Origin: Clostridiaceae bacterium
GTDB lineage: Bacteria > Bacillota > Clostridia > Saccharofermentanales > DTU023
DNA length: 7,354 nt
Direction of reading: 5' to 3'
Assembly: GCA_012728535.1 (NCBI GenBank)
Contig: JAAYEX010000146.1
Location: 1 to 7,354, forward strand
Under the pieces are notes generated by a model, which did no database searches, was not told the DNA's origin, and saw only the letters and a list, made by a program, of their open reading frames with translations. A program made the position numbers and the translations under genes. Of this stretch, positions 1 to 6,803 are shown piece after piece (position 1 is the stretch's first letter; the number at the start of each line of letters is the position of its first letter).

Positions 1-426
1 CTCTCATCATTCGGCAAAATGGTACAGGCTTCCTTCGTCAGCTTGTCTTCTGAAGTTATAGCCGGAAGCTACCTCTGGAGTAACATTTTACATAGCGTTT
101 CATTTGTTGAAATCAGCATTATTCTAATTATTTTGCTGGGAATAGTAGTTTCAAGAAAGGATAAGTTTACCAAACTCTGCACTATTTGGACTGTGGCAGG
201 GTTTGTGCTCTTCGTGATTGTGCAATGGAGTGCGCATGAGAGTCCGCTTTTCAGCATCCTCTTCTCTTGGGCACTGATTCCTCTATTTGTTAGAGGAGTC
301 AGCTTCTTGCTTAACAAATTGTGGCTTTCTGAGCGTTATGTTTATCCAATATTGGCTATAGTCCTGTTTGTCATAAATCTTCTAACGCTGATTGATATCT
401 CGCTTTTCTTCGGAACACTGAATTAA
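1..426 (+). CDS. C-terminal part of a polytopic membrane protein, cut by the window edge
   Basis: The reading frame is open from base 1 to the TAA at 424-426, so the ATG at 19 is probably internal and the gene starts outside the window. No ribosome binding site precedes that ATG. The visible 141 residues hold about four hydrophobic segments, separated by short charged loops such as SRKDKFTK. The stretch around VQWSAHESPLFSILFSW (W, then E, then LF-S-W) is reminiscent of the last helices of GT-C-like or DUF6080-like membrane proteins, but I recall that pattern only loosely and do not assign it. The gene is clearly more AT-rich than the operon to its right (rows of 32-40% G+C that I counted here, against about 53% in rows of the operon). 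If the tRNA remnant at 826-870 marks an element end, this is the last gene on the element, i.e. cargo. It could equally be any small multi-TM protein. Confidence 0.6.
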   Translation, partial: LSSFGKMVQASFVSLSSEVIAGSYLWSNILHSVSFVEISIILIILLGIVVSRKDKFTKLCTIWTVAGFVLFVIVQWSAHESPLFSILFSWALIPLFVRGVSFLLNKLWLSERYVYPILAIVLFVINLLTLIDISLFFGTLN

Positions 427-615
427 CCTCTATGCCTTTACGTTATTTTCCGTACCTTCGCTCAGGATGTCTATAAGCACTATATCGTTAGGATTTATTA
501 ACTTCATAATAATTACAGTACTTATATCATATCTAAGGAGTTCTAGAATCCATTATATGCAAGATAAAGAGTCACAATTTGCTGTTTGAAAACAGTGGAA
601 ACCATTCGATTCAGG

Positions 616-687
616 TTTCTTAGCATAGCAGTGGACGATCCATTAGATTTTTAATTTTTAGATATTTGCTAAGAATTTGCTAAGAAA
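616..687. repeat. Tandem 11-bp repeat TTTGCTAAGAA plus an inverted copy
   Basis: TTTGCTAAGAA occurs twice back to back at 665-675 and 676-686. A 10-base inverted copy, TTTCTTAGCA, lies at 616-625 and is the exact reverse complement of TGCTAAGAAA at 678-687. Repeated short motifs in direct and inverted orientation, 100-250 bases from the core, are typical of arm-type integrase or excisionase sites in the attachment regions of lambda-type integrases. That role is inferred from position next to the tRNA remnant. Confidence 0.6.
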
Positions 688-752
688 AATAACGAGATGC
701 CATAATATCACTGAATACTCTGAAGTACTGCATGGGATTATGAACGTTCGAA

Positions 753-810
753 AATATAGTGTTTATGCGGGTTTGGTGATACTGCGTGATGCAGCACGAT
801 ACTCTATATT
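753..810. repeat. Nested inverted repeats just left of the tRNA remnant
   Basis: AATATAG (753-759) and CTATATT (804-810) are exact inverted copies. They enclose CGTG/CACG (785-788, 795-798), CTGC/GCAG (782-785, 791-794) and a direct repeat GATACT (778-783, 798-803). They could be further protein-binding sites of the attachment region or part of a folded transcript. The individual repeats are short, so chance is possible. Confidence 0.35.
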
Positions 811-825
811 ATGCTCTCTCGCCTA

Positions 826-870
826 CTCCTAAGCGATAGGCCGTGGGTTCGAATCCCGCCGGGAACACCA
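826..870 (+). pseudogene. 3' half of tRNA-Arg(CCT), probable attachment-site remnant
   Basis: The segment reads as the second half of a tRNA. It has anticodon loop CTCCTAA (826-832) with anticodon CCT at 828-830, 3' anticodon stem GCGAT (833-837), variable loop AGGCC (838-842), and T arm GTGGG-TTCGAAT-CCCGC (843-859). The 3' acceptor strand CGGGAAC (860-866), discriminator A (867) and CCA (868-870) follow. The loop CTCCTAA is that of arginine CCU tRNAs. A working gene would need ATCGC directly before the loop and GTTCCCG about 33 bases further left; GCCTA stands in place of the first, and GTTCCCG is absent from positions 427-825. It therefore should not fold as a tRNA. TCGC (819-822) and GCGA (833-836) flank the loop as an inverted pair, as core sites of integrases that cross over in anticodon loops often do. 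The exact left limit of identity cannot be set without the intact copy. Confidence 0.8.
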
Positions 871-939
871 TCTTCCCAATCGACTATCTGTAACACATCT
901 TAAGTGAAAACTGATATATCAGAATCTTTCCTTCCATAT

Positions 940-970
940 TTGTTAAATCTTCACATTAGTGTTGCAATAT
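940..970 (+). promoter_or_regulatory. Weak candidate promoter of the peptidase-exporter operon
   Basis: TTGTTA (940-945) could be a -35 element with CAATAT (965-970) as -10 at a long 19-base spacing, or TGCAAT (963-968) at 17 bases. Neither is a good match. A promoter is expected in 871-1018 because the operon starts here and the tRNA remnant lies just upstream, but the exact site is uncertain. Confidence 0.25.
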
Positions 971-1018
971 AAAGGAGTTTAATCTTTATCTTATTAGATA
1001 TGAGTCAAAGGAGTAGCG

Positions 1019-3091
1019 ATGAAGACCGGTATTGAAACATTAAAAGACATAAGCGGGGTTTCCGGAATTAAGGCCAATGAGAGGGCTGATGCAGCTGTTT
1101 TTGTACGCACGGAAATGGATGTGGATGATAATAGCTACAAATCCAATCTTTTCTTATTGCATGAGGGGGAGGTCCGCCAATTGACCTCAGGCGGCGAAGA
1201 GTCGAGCTTTATTTTTGAAGACAACGACAATCTTCTCTTTTCAGCTGCCCGTACGAAAAAAGAAAACGAAGCCCGGGAATCCGGATTATCTGAAACAACT
1301 TACTACCGCATCAGTATAAAGGGCGGAGAGGCTGTCAAAGCCTTCACTTTGCCGCTGAATGTTTCAAAACTTGAAGCTCTCGGTGGTGGGAAATTTCTGA
1401 TCTCAGCCGGTATTAGTCAGAATGATACTGAACTCTACAAAAAGAGCCGGGAAGAACGGATTGATCACGCAAAAAACAAAAAGGACGACAGCTTTGCCCT
1501 GGAGGCAGAGGAAATCCCGATCTGGTTTAACGGTGCAGGTTTCATCGCTGCACAATCCACGCGTCTTTTTATCTACGATTCAGCGGAGTGTGATTCAAGT
1601 ACGGCATTAAAACCATTGACGGAATCAGACTATGATATCAGCAGCTACAGCCTACATCCCGGTAAAGAAAAGCTGCTTTATTACGGTAATTTCGTATCAC
1701 CTCGTGTGAAGGTTTACGAGACTTTATTCGAGCTTAACTTAGTTAGTGGAAAAGAGAGGCAAATTGTCAGAGATGACTTTCTGTCCATTAGCGATGCTTT
1801 TTATTGGGGTGATGAAATTCTGCTCTTTGCATCAGACATGCAGGAAATCGGTCTCAACCAAAACAGCAAGGCCTATATATATGACGAGGAAGCTGCTGAA
1901 GCTAAGCCTCTGTCAGATCGTGAGCTGCAATACGGATGTAGCGTAGGCACTGATGTCAAATATGGTTTCTCCGAGCAAAAGTTTGTCGGGGACGATGCAG
2001 TGTATTTTCTGGAAACCAACTGGCACCGCAGCATATTGATGCGGCTGACAAGAGATGGTGCAGTAGAGCCTTATGCCATGGTAAAGGGATCAATTACCGG
2101 CTTCGCCTTTTTGAACAATGATCTTTATGCCACAGCTTTTCACGACATGCAGACAGCGGAGCTTTATAAAGTTGAGCCTTATGATGAAGAAGTCCGTAGC
2201 AAACTTGACAGTGACGCATCAGGAGATGATGCGCCCTTCCTAACCTGGCCTGAAACTAAAATAGAGAAGATCACATCCTTTAACAGTAAAATTCCGGCCG
2301 CAGTCAGACCGGAACGATTCACCTTCCGGCATGAAGATGTAGCTTTGGAAGGTTTTGTCCTACTGCCTCCTGCAGCAAGAGAAGCTGAAAAGAACAGCTT
2401 CCCTGCCATATTGGATATTCATGGCGGCCCCAAGACAGCTTACGGTGATATCTATTTCCACGAGATGCAATACTGGCTGTCACATGGCTATATAGTCATA
2501 TATACCAATCCGCGTGGTTCGGACGGCCGCAATGACGCGTTTTCCGATATCAGAGGTGATTATGGTGGACGTGATTTCCGTGACATCATGGCTTTTGTCG
2601 ATGAAACACTGGAGCGTTATCCCCAGATTGATCCCGGACGCGTGGGAGTGACCGGAGGATCCTACGGTGGATTTATGACAAACTGGATCGTCACTCAGAC
2701 TGATCGTTTTAAGGCGGCAGCAACCCAGCGCTCAATCAGTAACTGGACCTCTTTTTACGGTGTCAGTGATATCGGTTTCCGCTTCGCCTTCGATCAAAAT
2801 AAAACTTCCTGGGAAGATAAGGATGTATTCTCCGTACTCTGGGATCATTCTCCCATGAAATTTGTCCGCAATGTCAAAACCCCTACTTTAGTCTTACATT
2901 CGGAAGAAGATTACCGCTGTCCGCTGGAACAGGGAGTGCAATTTTTCACTGCCCTGGTCGATGCAGGGGTAGGATCAAGATTAGTAATTTTTAATAAAGA
3001 AAACCATGAGCTATCCCGCTCGGGAAAACCTAAAGGTCGAAAGAAGCGTTTAAATGAAATAACGCAATGGTTTGATAAACATGTCAGATGA
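1019..3091 (+). CDS. S9 family (prolyl oligopeptidase, YuxL/acylaminoacyl-peptidase-like) serine peptidase
   Basis: This is a 690-residue cytoplasmic peptidase with no signal peptide or membrane segment. Residues 1 to about 420 match the N-terminal beta-propeller seen in S9 enzymes (early ISGVSGIKANERADAAVFVR and repeated strand-turn units). Residues from about 430 form the alpha/beta hydrolase domain. The oxyanion-hole motif HGGP is at 468-471. The nucleophile is Ser548 in GGSYGG, the acid Asp631 in the DYRCP motif, and the base His663 in ENHELSRSG. The run GGSYGGFMTNWIV and the following TQRSISNW are characteristic of the S9C group. Members cleave short peptides, removing acylated residues or dipeptides from the N-terminus; large proteins are excluded by the propeller. 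The length is normal for the family. The start is well supported by AAAGGAG at 1007-1013, five bases before the ATG. As first gene of an operon with an ABC exporter, it may act on peptides related to the exporter's substrate; this is inference. The exact specificity cannot be read. Confidence 0.95.
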   Translation: MKTGIETLKDISGVSGIKANERADAAVFVRTEMDVDDNSYKSNLFLLHEGEVRQLTSGGEESSFIFEDNDNLLFSAARTKKENEARESGLSETTYYRISIKGGEAVKAFTLPLNVSKLEALGGGKFLISAGISQNDTELYKKSREERIDHAKNKKDDSFALEAEEIPIWFNGAGFIAAQSTRLFIYDSAECDSSTALKPLTESDYDISSYSLHPGKEKLLYYGNFVSPRVKVYETLFELNLVSGKERQIVRDDFLSISDAFYWGDEILLFASDMQEIGLNQNSKAYIYDEEAAEAKPLSDRELQYGCSVGTDVKYGFSEQKFVGDDAVYFLETNWHRSILMRLTRDGAVEPYAMVKGSITGFAFLNNDLYATAFHDMQTAELYKVEPYDEEVRSKLDSDASGDDAPFLTWPETKIEKITSFNSKIPAAVRPERFTFRHEDVALEGFVLLPPAAREAEKNSFPAILDIHGGPKTAYGDIYFHEMQYWLSHGYIVIYTNPRGSDGRNDAFSDIRGDYGGRDFRDIMAFVDETLERYPQIDPGRVGVTGGSYGGFMTNWIVTQTDRFKAAATQRSISNWTSFYGVSDIGFRFAFDQNKTSWEDKDVFSVLWDHSPMKFVRNVKTPTLVLHSEEDYRCPLEQGVQFFTALVDAGVGSRLVIFNKENHELSRSGKPKGRKKRLNEITQWFDKHVR

Positions 3092-4865
3092 TTTAAGAAA
3101 TAAAAACAAAGAAGAATTGCTGAAAAAGTCACGCTTGCGTCTGATAAAAAGACTGATTGTCTTAGCAGTTGTCATCGCAGCCGTTTTCGGTCTGTGGCGC
3201 TTTTTCACACCGGAAGAAGCTATATCCGTTTACCAGGTGAAAAAAGTCAGCGAGCAGGATATTTCGGATACATTGAATTTGAGTGGCACGGTGACCCCGT
3301 CGAAAACTCAGCTGATAGAGTATAAAAATATTCCGGTCTTGCGCTTCATTGTCCGGCCGGGGGACCACGTAAAGGCGGGTGACCGTCTGTTGGTCTATGA
3401 TTTGGCACCACTGGAGTCGGATTTGGCCGAGTTGAAAGAGAGCAGAGAAGAAGCAAGTATCGCTCTTGAAAAATCTCAGTCTGAGGCCGCTGATTTAATG
3501 TCGGGTATCAATGCCGGTCTTCCTACCGATATTCTTACATCCCAGCTGCAGGCGCTGACAGGAGATCTTACAGCCGGACTGGGCCAGTTGGCTGACGGCA
3601 TGCTGAGTATCGGAGATCCTTTCCGGCAATTGGTTGATCAATTCGGTGATATTGACTTTGACGAGCTGGGTCAGCTGGTATCCCTTATGGAAGATCTCAA
3701 TGCCAGAGGCGAGCAACTTCTGGAAGTCCTTTCTGACCCTGAACTGCAGGAAAACCTGCAGGCATCACTGGAAGCTTTGGAACAGCGGCTGGATGAGCTG
3801 CAAAAGGTCTTGTCCGAGCTTGCCGGACTATTGCCCGACCTGCCTGATGACCCCATCTTTACCCTCCCTCAGGGGACAACACCTTCTTCACCTGAAGAAA
3901 CGGATGTGACAGGAGATACGAATGTGGAGGGTAGTGAGAGCTTAACCGTGATTCCCATGGCGGCTACGCCTCCTCTTGCTGATATCAGCCCTTTAGTACA
4001 GAAGGCAAGCGCAGGGTCGTCCTCGGATTTACAGGCCAGTTTTTTATCCAATGGCAGTTTGAGTCTGAGCCAGGAAGAATTATTGATTCTGATGCAGCAA
4101 TTGCAGTCTGTTCCCGGCGGCAGCGACTTACTGGATACCTATCAGCAGGGAGCGGATCTTCTGGGGATCCTGGACAAGCAAATCGCTGATCTGGAGCAAA
4201 CGATTGAGACGGCCTCCCGGCATGAACAGGCTGAGTTCGATGCTCTGGTAGCTGAAGCCCAGCGTGACGAAAATAACATTAATCCGAACAGGTCCTTAAT
4301 TGTTCTCTATGATGAGAAAGAACCGATGGTTCGCGCCCGGGTCAATCGCAGAGACGCACTTCTTCTGGAGCAGGGACAGCCTGTCAGGTATACGACAGAT
4401 GCCCTTCAGCTCTCGGGGGAACTGGTGTTCAAGTCTCCTATTGCTACGACAACACCTGTTAACTCTGATGGGCAGTCATCTGACCTGATGACTCAGTTTA
4501 TGGGTGGAGACCAGGCATCCCTGCTTACCGGAGAACCCAGAGTCGACATTGAATTGACCCTGGAAGGTGCTGATCTGAACAAGATTATTTTTGGCTTCGA
4601 TATCGCCTTTGAAATAGAAATCGGGAAAAGGGATAAAGTTCTGGCAGTACCGTCAGAGAGTCTCTTGGCTGAAAGGGGTCAGAATTTTGTCTATGTTCTT
4701 AATGCGGATGACAGTTTTTCACTTCGTTCCATAGGAACAGGAATTATTACCAGGGCATATGCAGAAGTTGTTTCGGGTCTGGATGGCGATGACTGGGTAC
4801 TTTTGAACCCTCCATCTTCTATGCAGGAAGGTGTGCGCTACAATGTTGAACGCCGGGGAGAGTGA
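3081..4865 (+). CDS. HlyD/MacA-like membrane-fusion (adaptor) protein with a large hairpin insertion
   Basis: This 594-residue protein should be the extracytoplasmic adaptor of the exporter encoded next. A basic N-terminus (KKSRLRLIKR) precedes one membrane anchor at about 25-42. The first lipoyl half-motif is VRPGDHVKAGDRLLVYD (91-107). Helical sequence follows from about 108. The second lipoyl half appears degenerate around 385-410 (EFDALVAEAQ, then SLIVLYD), without the usual GxV glycine. Beta-barrel and membrane-proximal segments follow (VRARVNRRD; later KVLAVPSESLL and FVYVL), as in MacA/YknX proteins. Those relatives are about 370-380 residues long. Here the hairpin region is expanded by roughly 200 residues of Leu/Gln/Asp-rich helix, interrupted by a Pro/Thr/Ser/Glu-rich linker (about 261-304). 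ATG 3081 is preferred over an in-frame TTG at 3072. Neither has a clear ribosome binding site, and the start overlaps the peptidase stop by 11 bases, so expression probably depends on coupling. No outer-membrane partner is visible, which fits a Gram-positive cell. Confidence 0.88.
   Translation: MSDDLRNKNKEELLKKSRLRLIKRLIVLAVVIAAVFGLWRFFTPEEAISVYQVKKVSEQDISDTLNLSGTVTPSKTQLIEYKNIPVLRFIVRPGDHVKAGDRLLVYDLAPLESDLAELKESREEASIALEKSQSEAADLMSGINAGLPTDILTSQLQALTGDLTAGLGQLADGMLSIGDPFRQLVDQFGDIDFDELGQLVSLMEDLNARGEQLLEVLSDPELQENLQASLEALEQRLDELQKVLSELAGLLPDLPDDPIFTLPQGTTPSSPEETDVTGDTNVEGSESLTVIPMAATPPLADISPLVQKASAGSSSDLQASFLSNGSLSLSQEELLILMQQLQSVPGGSDLLDTYQQGADLLGILDKQIADLEQTIETASRHEQAEFDALVAEAQRDENNINPNRSLIVLYDEKEPMVRARVNRRDALLLEQGQPVRYTTDALQLSGELVFKSPIATTTPVNSDGQSSDLMTQFMGGDQASLLTGEPRVDIELTLEGADLNKIIFGFDIAFEIEIGKRDKVLAVPSESLLAERGQNFVYVLNADDSFSLRSIGTGIITRAYAEVVSGLDGDDWVLLNPPSSMQEGVRYNVERRGE
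4825..4831 (+). promoter_or_regulatory. Ribosome binding site deciding the ABC ATPase start
   Basis: AGGAAGG lies inside the end of the adaptor gene, 11 bases before the ATG at 4843. It favours that start over the in-frame GTG at 4831, which lies within the site itself, and over later TTG (4873) and ATG (4894) codons. Confidence 0.5.
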
Positions 4866-5592
4866 AACCGCCTTGCAAAAAGCTGTAATAACGATGCGCG
4901 ACCTGTCGAAGGTTTACCGCAGCGCAACGATAGAATATCCAGCACTCCGGGGCATTGATCTGACGATCAATGAAGGTGAGTTTGTTTCCATTATGGGTCC
5001 GTCAGGATCAGGTAAAACCACCCTGATGAACATAATCGGCTTGCTGGATAATTTGACAGGCGGCTATTATGAACTGAAGGGTATCGACTCCTCGGATTTA
5101 GGTGATGGCAGCCGTGCTAGCTTGCGCAATCGCACAATCGGTTTTATTTTTCAATCATTCAACCTCTTACCGCAGATGAATCTGATCGACAATGTCGCCT
5201 TGCCCATGCTTTATGCCGGTATTCCCGCCAGAGAGCGCAGGGACAGGGCCAGAGAGGCTTTAAAGCATGTGGACCTGGAAAGATGGAGCAAGCACAGGCC
5301 GACTGAGATTTCAGGCGGCCAGCAGCAGCGTGTCGCTGTAGCCAGGGCGATGGTTATGCGTCCGTCTATCCTGTTGGCGGACGAGCCGACCGGCAACCTG
5401 GATTCTATGGCAGCAGAGGCAGTACTCAAACTTTTTCACGAATTACATGACATAGGTGTGACCGTAATCATCATCACACACGATATTAATGTGGCCCACC
5501 ATGCCGACCGCCTGATCGAACTCTTTGACGGCAGGATCAGCAATGATAGTTTGCTCACCGCTCCTGACGGAACGAAGGCGGGCATATCATGA
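4843..5592 (+). CDS. ABC transporter ATPase of the MacB/LolD/YknY type
   Basis: This 249-residue cytoplasmic subunit powers the exporter by ATP binding and hydrolysis. From the ATG at 4843 all hallmarks are intact: Walker A GPSGSGKTT (52-60, Lys58), Q-loop glutamine 104 in FQSFNLLPQMN, signature SGGQQQR (157-163), Walker B ending in ADEPTGNLD with Asp180 and catalytic Glu181, and the switch His213 in THD. The spacing and the FQSFNLLP and GNLDS sequences are those of the group that works with FtsX-fold permeases by mechanotransmission (MacB, LolD, YknY, FtsE relatives), rather than importer ATPases. The length is normal for a stand-alone ATPase, whereas MacB has ATPase and permease fused. The gene overlaps the adaptor gene by 23 bases and the permease gene by 4, so a stable complex of adaptor, ATPase and permease is expected. 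Confidence 0.95.
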   Translation: MLNAGESETALQKAVITMRDLSKVYRSATIEYPALRGIDLTINEGEFVSIMGPSGSGKTTLMNIIGLLDNLTGGYYELKGIDSSDLGDGSRASLRNRTIGFIFQSFNLLPQMNLIDNVALPMLYAGIPARERRDRAREALKHVDLERWSKHRPTEISGGQQQRVAVARAMVMRPSILLADEPTGNLDSMAAEAVLKLFHELHDIGVTVIIITHDINVAHHADRLIELFDGRISNDSLLTAPDGTKAGIS

Positions 5593-6803
5593 TTAGAGAA
5601 CGTATCAGCAATGCATGGCAAATGCTGATGGGGAATAAAGGCCGCTCTATCCTGACCATGCTGGGTATTATTGTCGGCATCGCTTCGGTTATTACTGTAG
5701 TGTCTGTCGGTGAAGGTGCCAAGGATGCCGTCCTCGGCCAGTTTGATCAGGTGGGAGCCTCTTCGCTGCTGGTAAGCGTTTCTTCAGGGCAGGCGAAAGA
5801 CAGTGATTATCTGACTGTCGACGACGTGGAAGCCATCCGGGAACAAGTCCCGGATTTGCGCTTTGTATCAGTGGAATACCAGTTGATCGGCAGAACAGAC
5901 AAGTATGGCGACAGCACCATGGTCTTTATCACCGGTATTGATCAGGACTGGATGCGGATCTCAAACTTGACCGTAACAGGCGGGAGACAATTTTCCCTGC
6001 CTGAACTGGATCGCAGTGTGCCGGTAGTGATATTGGAAGAAGAAACTGCCAAGCGTTTTTATCCCGGCCGCTCACCGCTTGGGGAAAGCGTGGAAATAAA
6101 TCTTCGAGGTGCCCTGATGGAAGTTGAAGTCATTGGTGTCGGCTACAGTGTTATTTCACAAATGACTTCTTTTGCAGACATGGATATGGGGCGGCCGATG
6201 ATTGTTTACATGCCTCTTTCCACAGCTATAGCTTATGGCGGAGGAGAGGCTCGTTTTTCCCGAGTTATAGCCATGGCTGACTCACCTGATCGCATGCAGG
6301 CGACGGGTGAACAAATTATCAGTGTTCTCGAAAACAGGCATGGAAATCAGGGCGAAAACCTCTATAGCGTGACCGAGATGGCTCAGCTTCTGGAACAGGC
6401 TGAAATGGTTGCCAATATTTTCACAAATTTTATTGCCATAGTGGCTGCTATATCTTTGCTGGTTGGGGGCATCGGAGTCATGAATATCATGCTGGTATCC
6501 GTTACCGAGCGCACCCGCGAGATTGGTCTGCGTAAAGCGCTGGGTGCCACCATGAATGATATTATGTGGCAGTTTTTATTTGAATCCAGCATTCTGACCT
6601 TTATCGGTGGTGTCCTGGGGATTATAGCAGGAATACTTTTTTCCCGGATACTGGGATACTATATTGGTTTTGTGCCGATAGTAGTTTTTCAGATCGTAGT
6701 AATCGCAGTTCTGTTTTCAACAGCGATCGGATTGTTCTTCGGACTGTATCCAGCAAGAAAGGCAGCTAAACTTTCACCGATTGATGCTCTGAGACGTGAA
6801 TGA
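5589..6803 (+). CDS. MacB/FtsX-type ABC transporter permease
   Basis: This 404-residue inner-membrane subunit should form the dimeric core of the exporter. TM1 lies at about 20-40 (MLGIIVGIASVITVVSVGEG). A long extracytoplasmic domain follows at about 45-270, matching the MacB periplasmic core domain. TM2 is at about 277-303, TM3 at about 329-351 and TM4 at about 364-386. The cytoplasmic loop ERTREIGLRKALGAT (from Glu307) couples to the ATPase, and the C-terminus PARKAAKLSPIDALRRE is typical of the family. The length matches YknZ-like stand-alone permeases. The start ATG shares ATGA with the ATPase stop, and GAAGG at 5574-5578 may serve as ribosome binding site. Relatives export peptides, toxins, lipoproteins or macrolides without classical alternating access. 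With the adaptor at 3081 this forms a MacAB-like set; the substrate is not readable. The stop in turn overlaps the next ATG. Confidence 0.95.
   Translation: MIRERISNAWQMLMGNKGRSILTMLGIIVGIASVITVVSVGEGAKDAVLGQFDQVGASSLLVSVSSGQAKDSDYLTVDDVEAIREQVPDLRFVSVEYQLIGRTDKYGDSTMVFITGIDQDWMRISNLTVTGGRQFSLPELDRSVPVVILEEETAKRFYPGRSPLGESVEINLRGALMEVEVIGVGYSVISQMTSFADMDMGRPMIVYMPLSTAIAYGGGEARFSRVIAMADSPDRMQATGEQIISVLENRHGNQGENLYSVTEMAQLLEQAEMVANIFTNFIAIVAAISLLVGGIGVMNIMLVSVTERTREIGLRKALGATMNDIMWQFLFESSILTFIGGVLGIIAGILFSRILGYYIGFVPIVVFQIVVIAVLFSTAIGLFFGLYPARKAAKLSPIDALRRE

Larger units (their letters stand above)
427..825. other. Gene-poor, AT-rich, repeat-dense end of the putative element
   Basis: No convincing gene lies in these 399 bases. 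The best small frame is 467-589 (40 codons, ATG to TGA). It contains one hydrophobic stretch (FINFIIITVLISYL) but has no usable ribosome binding site. An AAGGAG at 535-540 has no start codon at a proper distance. The stretch holds several inverted repeats: CTGTTT/AAACAG (582-587, 590-595), GAAACC/GGTTTC (598-603, 614-619), the palindrome GAACGTTC (742-749), and nested repeats at 753-810. None is followed by a T-run, so I do not call a terminator. Confidence 0.5.
1..870 (+). mobile_element. Putative right end of an integrative element inserted in tRNA-Arg(CCT)
   Basis: A 3' tRNA half without its 5' half (826-870) is the usual footprint of tyrosine-recombinase elements that integrate into tRNA genes. 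The intact gene is rebuilt at the other end and only the duplicated 3' part remains here. With this tRNA on the + strand, DNA to its left belongs to the element and DNA to its right is the original downstream chromosome. Low G+C to the left, a sharp change to a conventional operon on the right, and repeated TTTGCTAAGAA motifs near the junction all agree. No integrase is visible; it would lie further left, possibly near the intact tRNA. Element type (prophage, ICE, genomic island) cannot be told. Confidence 0.5.

Noticed and set aside
582..619. Inverted repeats at 582-595 and 598-619 as transcription terminators of the left gene
   Set aside because: Stems are only six AT-leaning pairs and neither is followed by a run of T.
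742..749. GAACGTTC as a LexA (SOS) box
   Set aside because: Bacillota LexA sites need four bases between GAAC and GTTC; here the half-sites touch, so it is just an 8-bp palindrome.
821..841. GCCTA/TAGGC stem read as the long variable arm of a serine or leucine tRNA
   Set aside because: The pairing is exact but no serine or leucine anticodon arm precedes it. The CTCCTAA loop, five-base variable loop and T arm fit arginine CCU tRNA better.
427..870. An intact tRNA, or a tRNA-Arg(CCT) split by a group I intron
   Set aside because: The 5' half (acceptor strand GTTCCCG, D arm, 5' anticodon stem) is absent directly upstream and GTTCCCG does not occur in positions 427-825, so there is no 5' exon within a normal intron distance.
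2179..2409. Minus-strand open frames such as this one inside the peptidase and transporter genes
   Set aside because: They lie wholly inside well-supported genes on the other strand, lack ribosome binding sites, and show no recognisable protein features.
3072..3080. TTG at 3072 as start of the adaptor gene
   Set aside because: It adds only three residues, has no ribosome binding site, and an ATG in the same frame follows at 3081.
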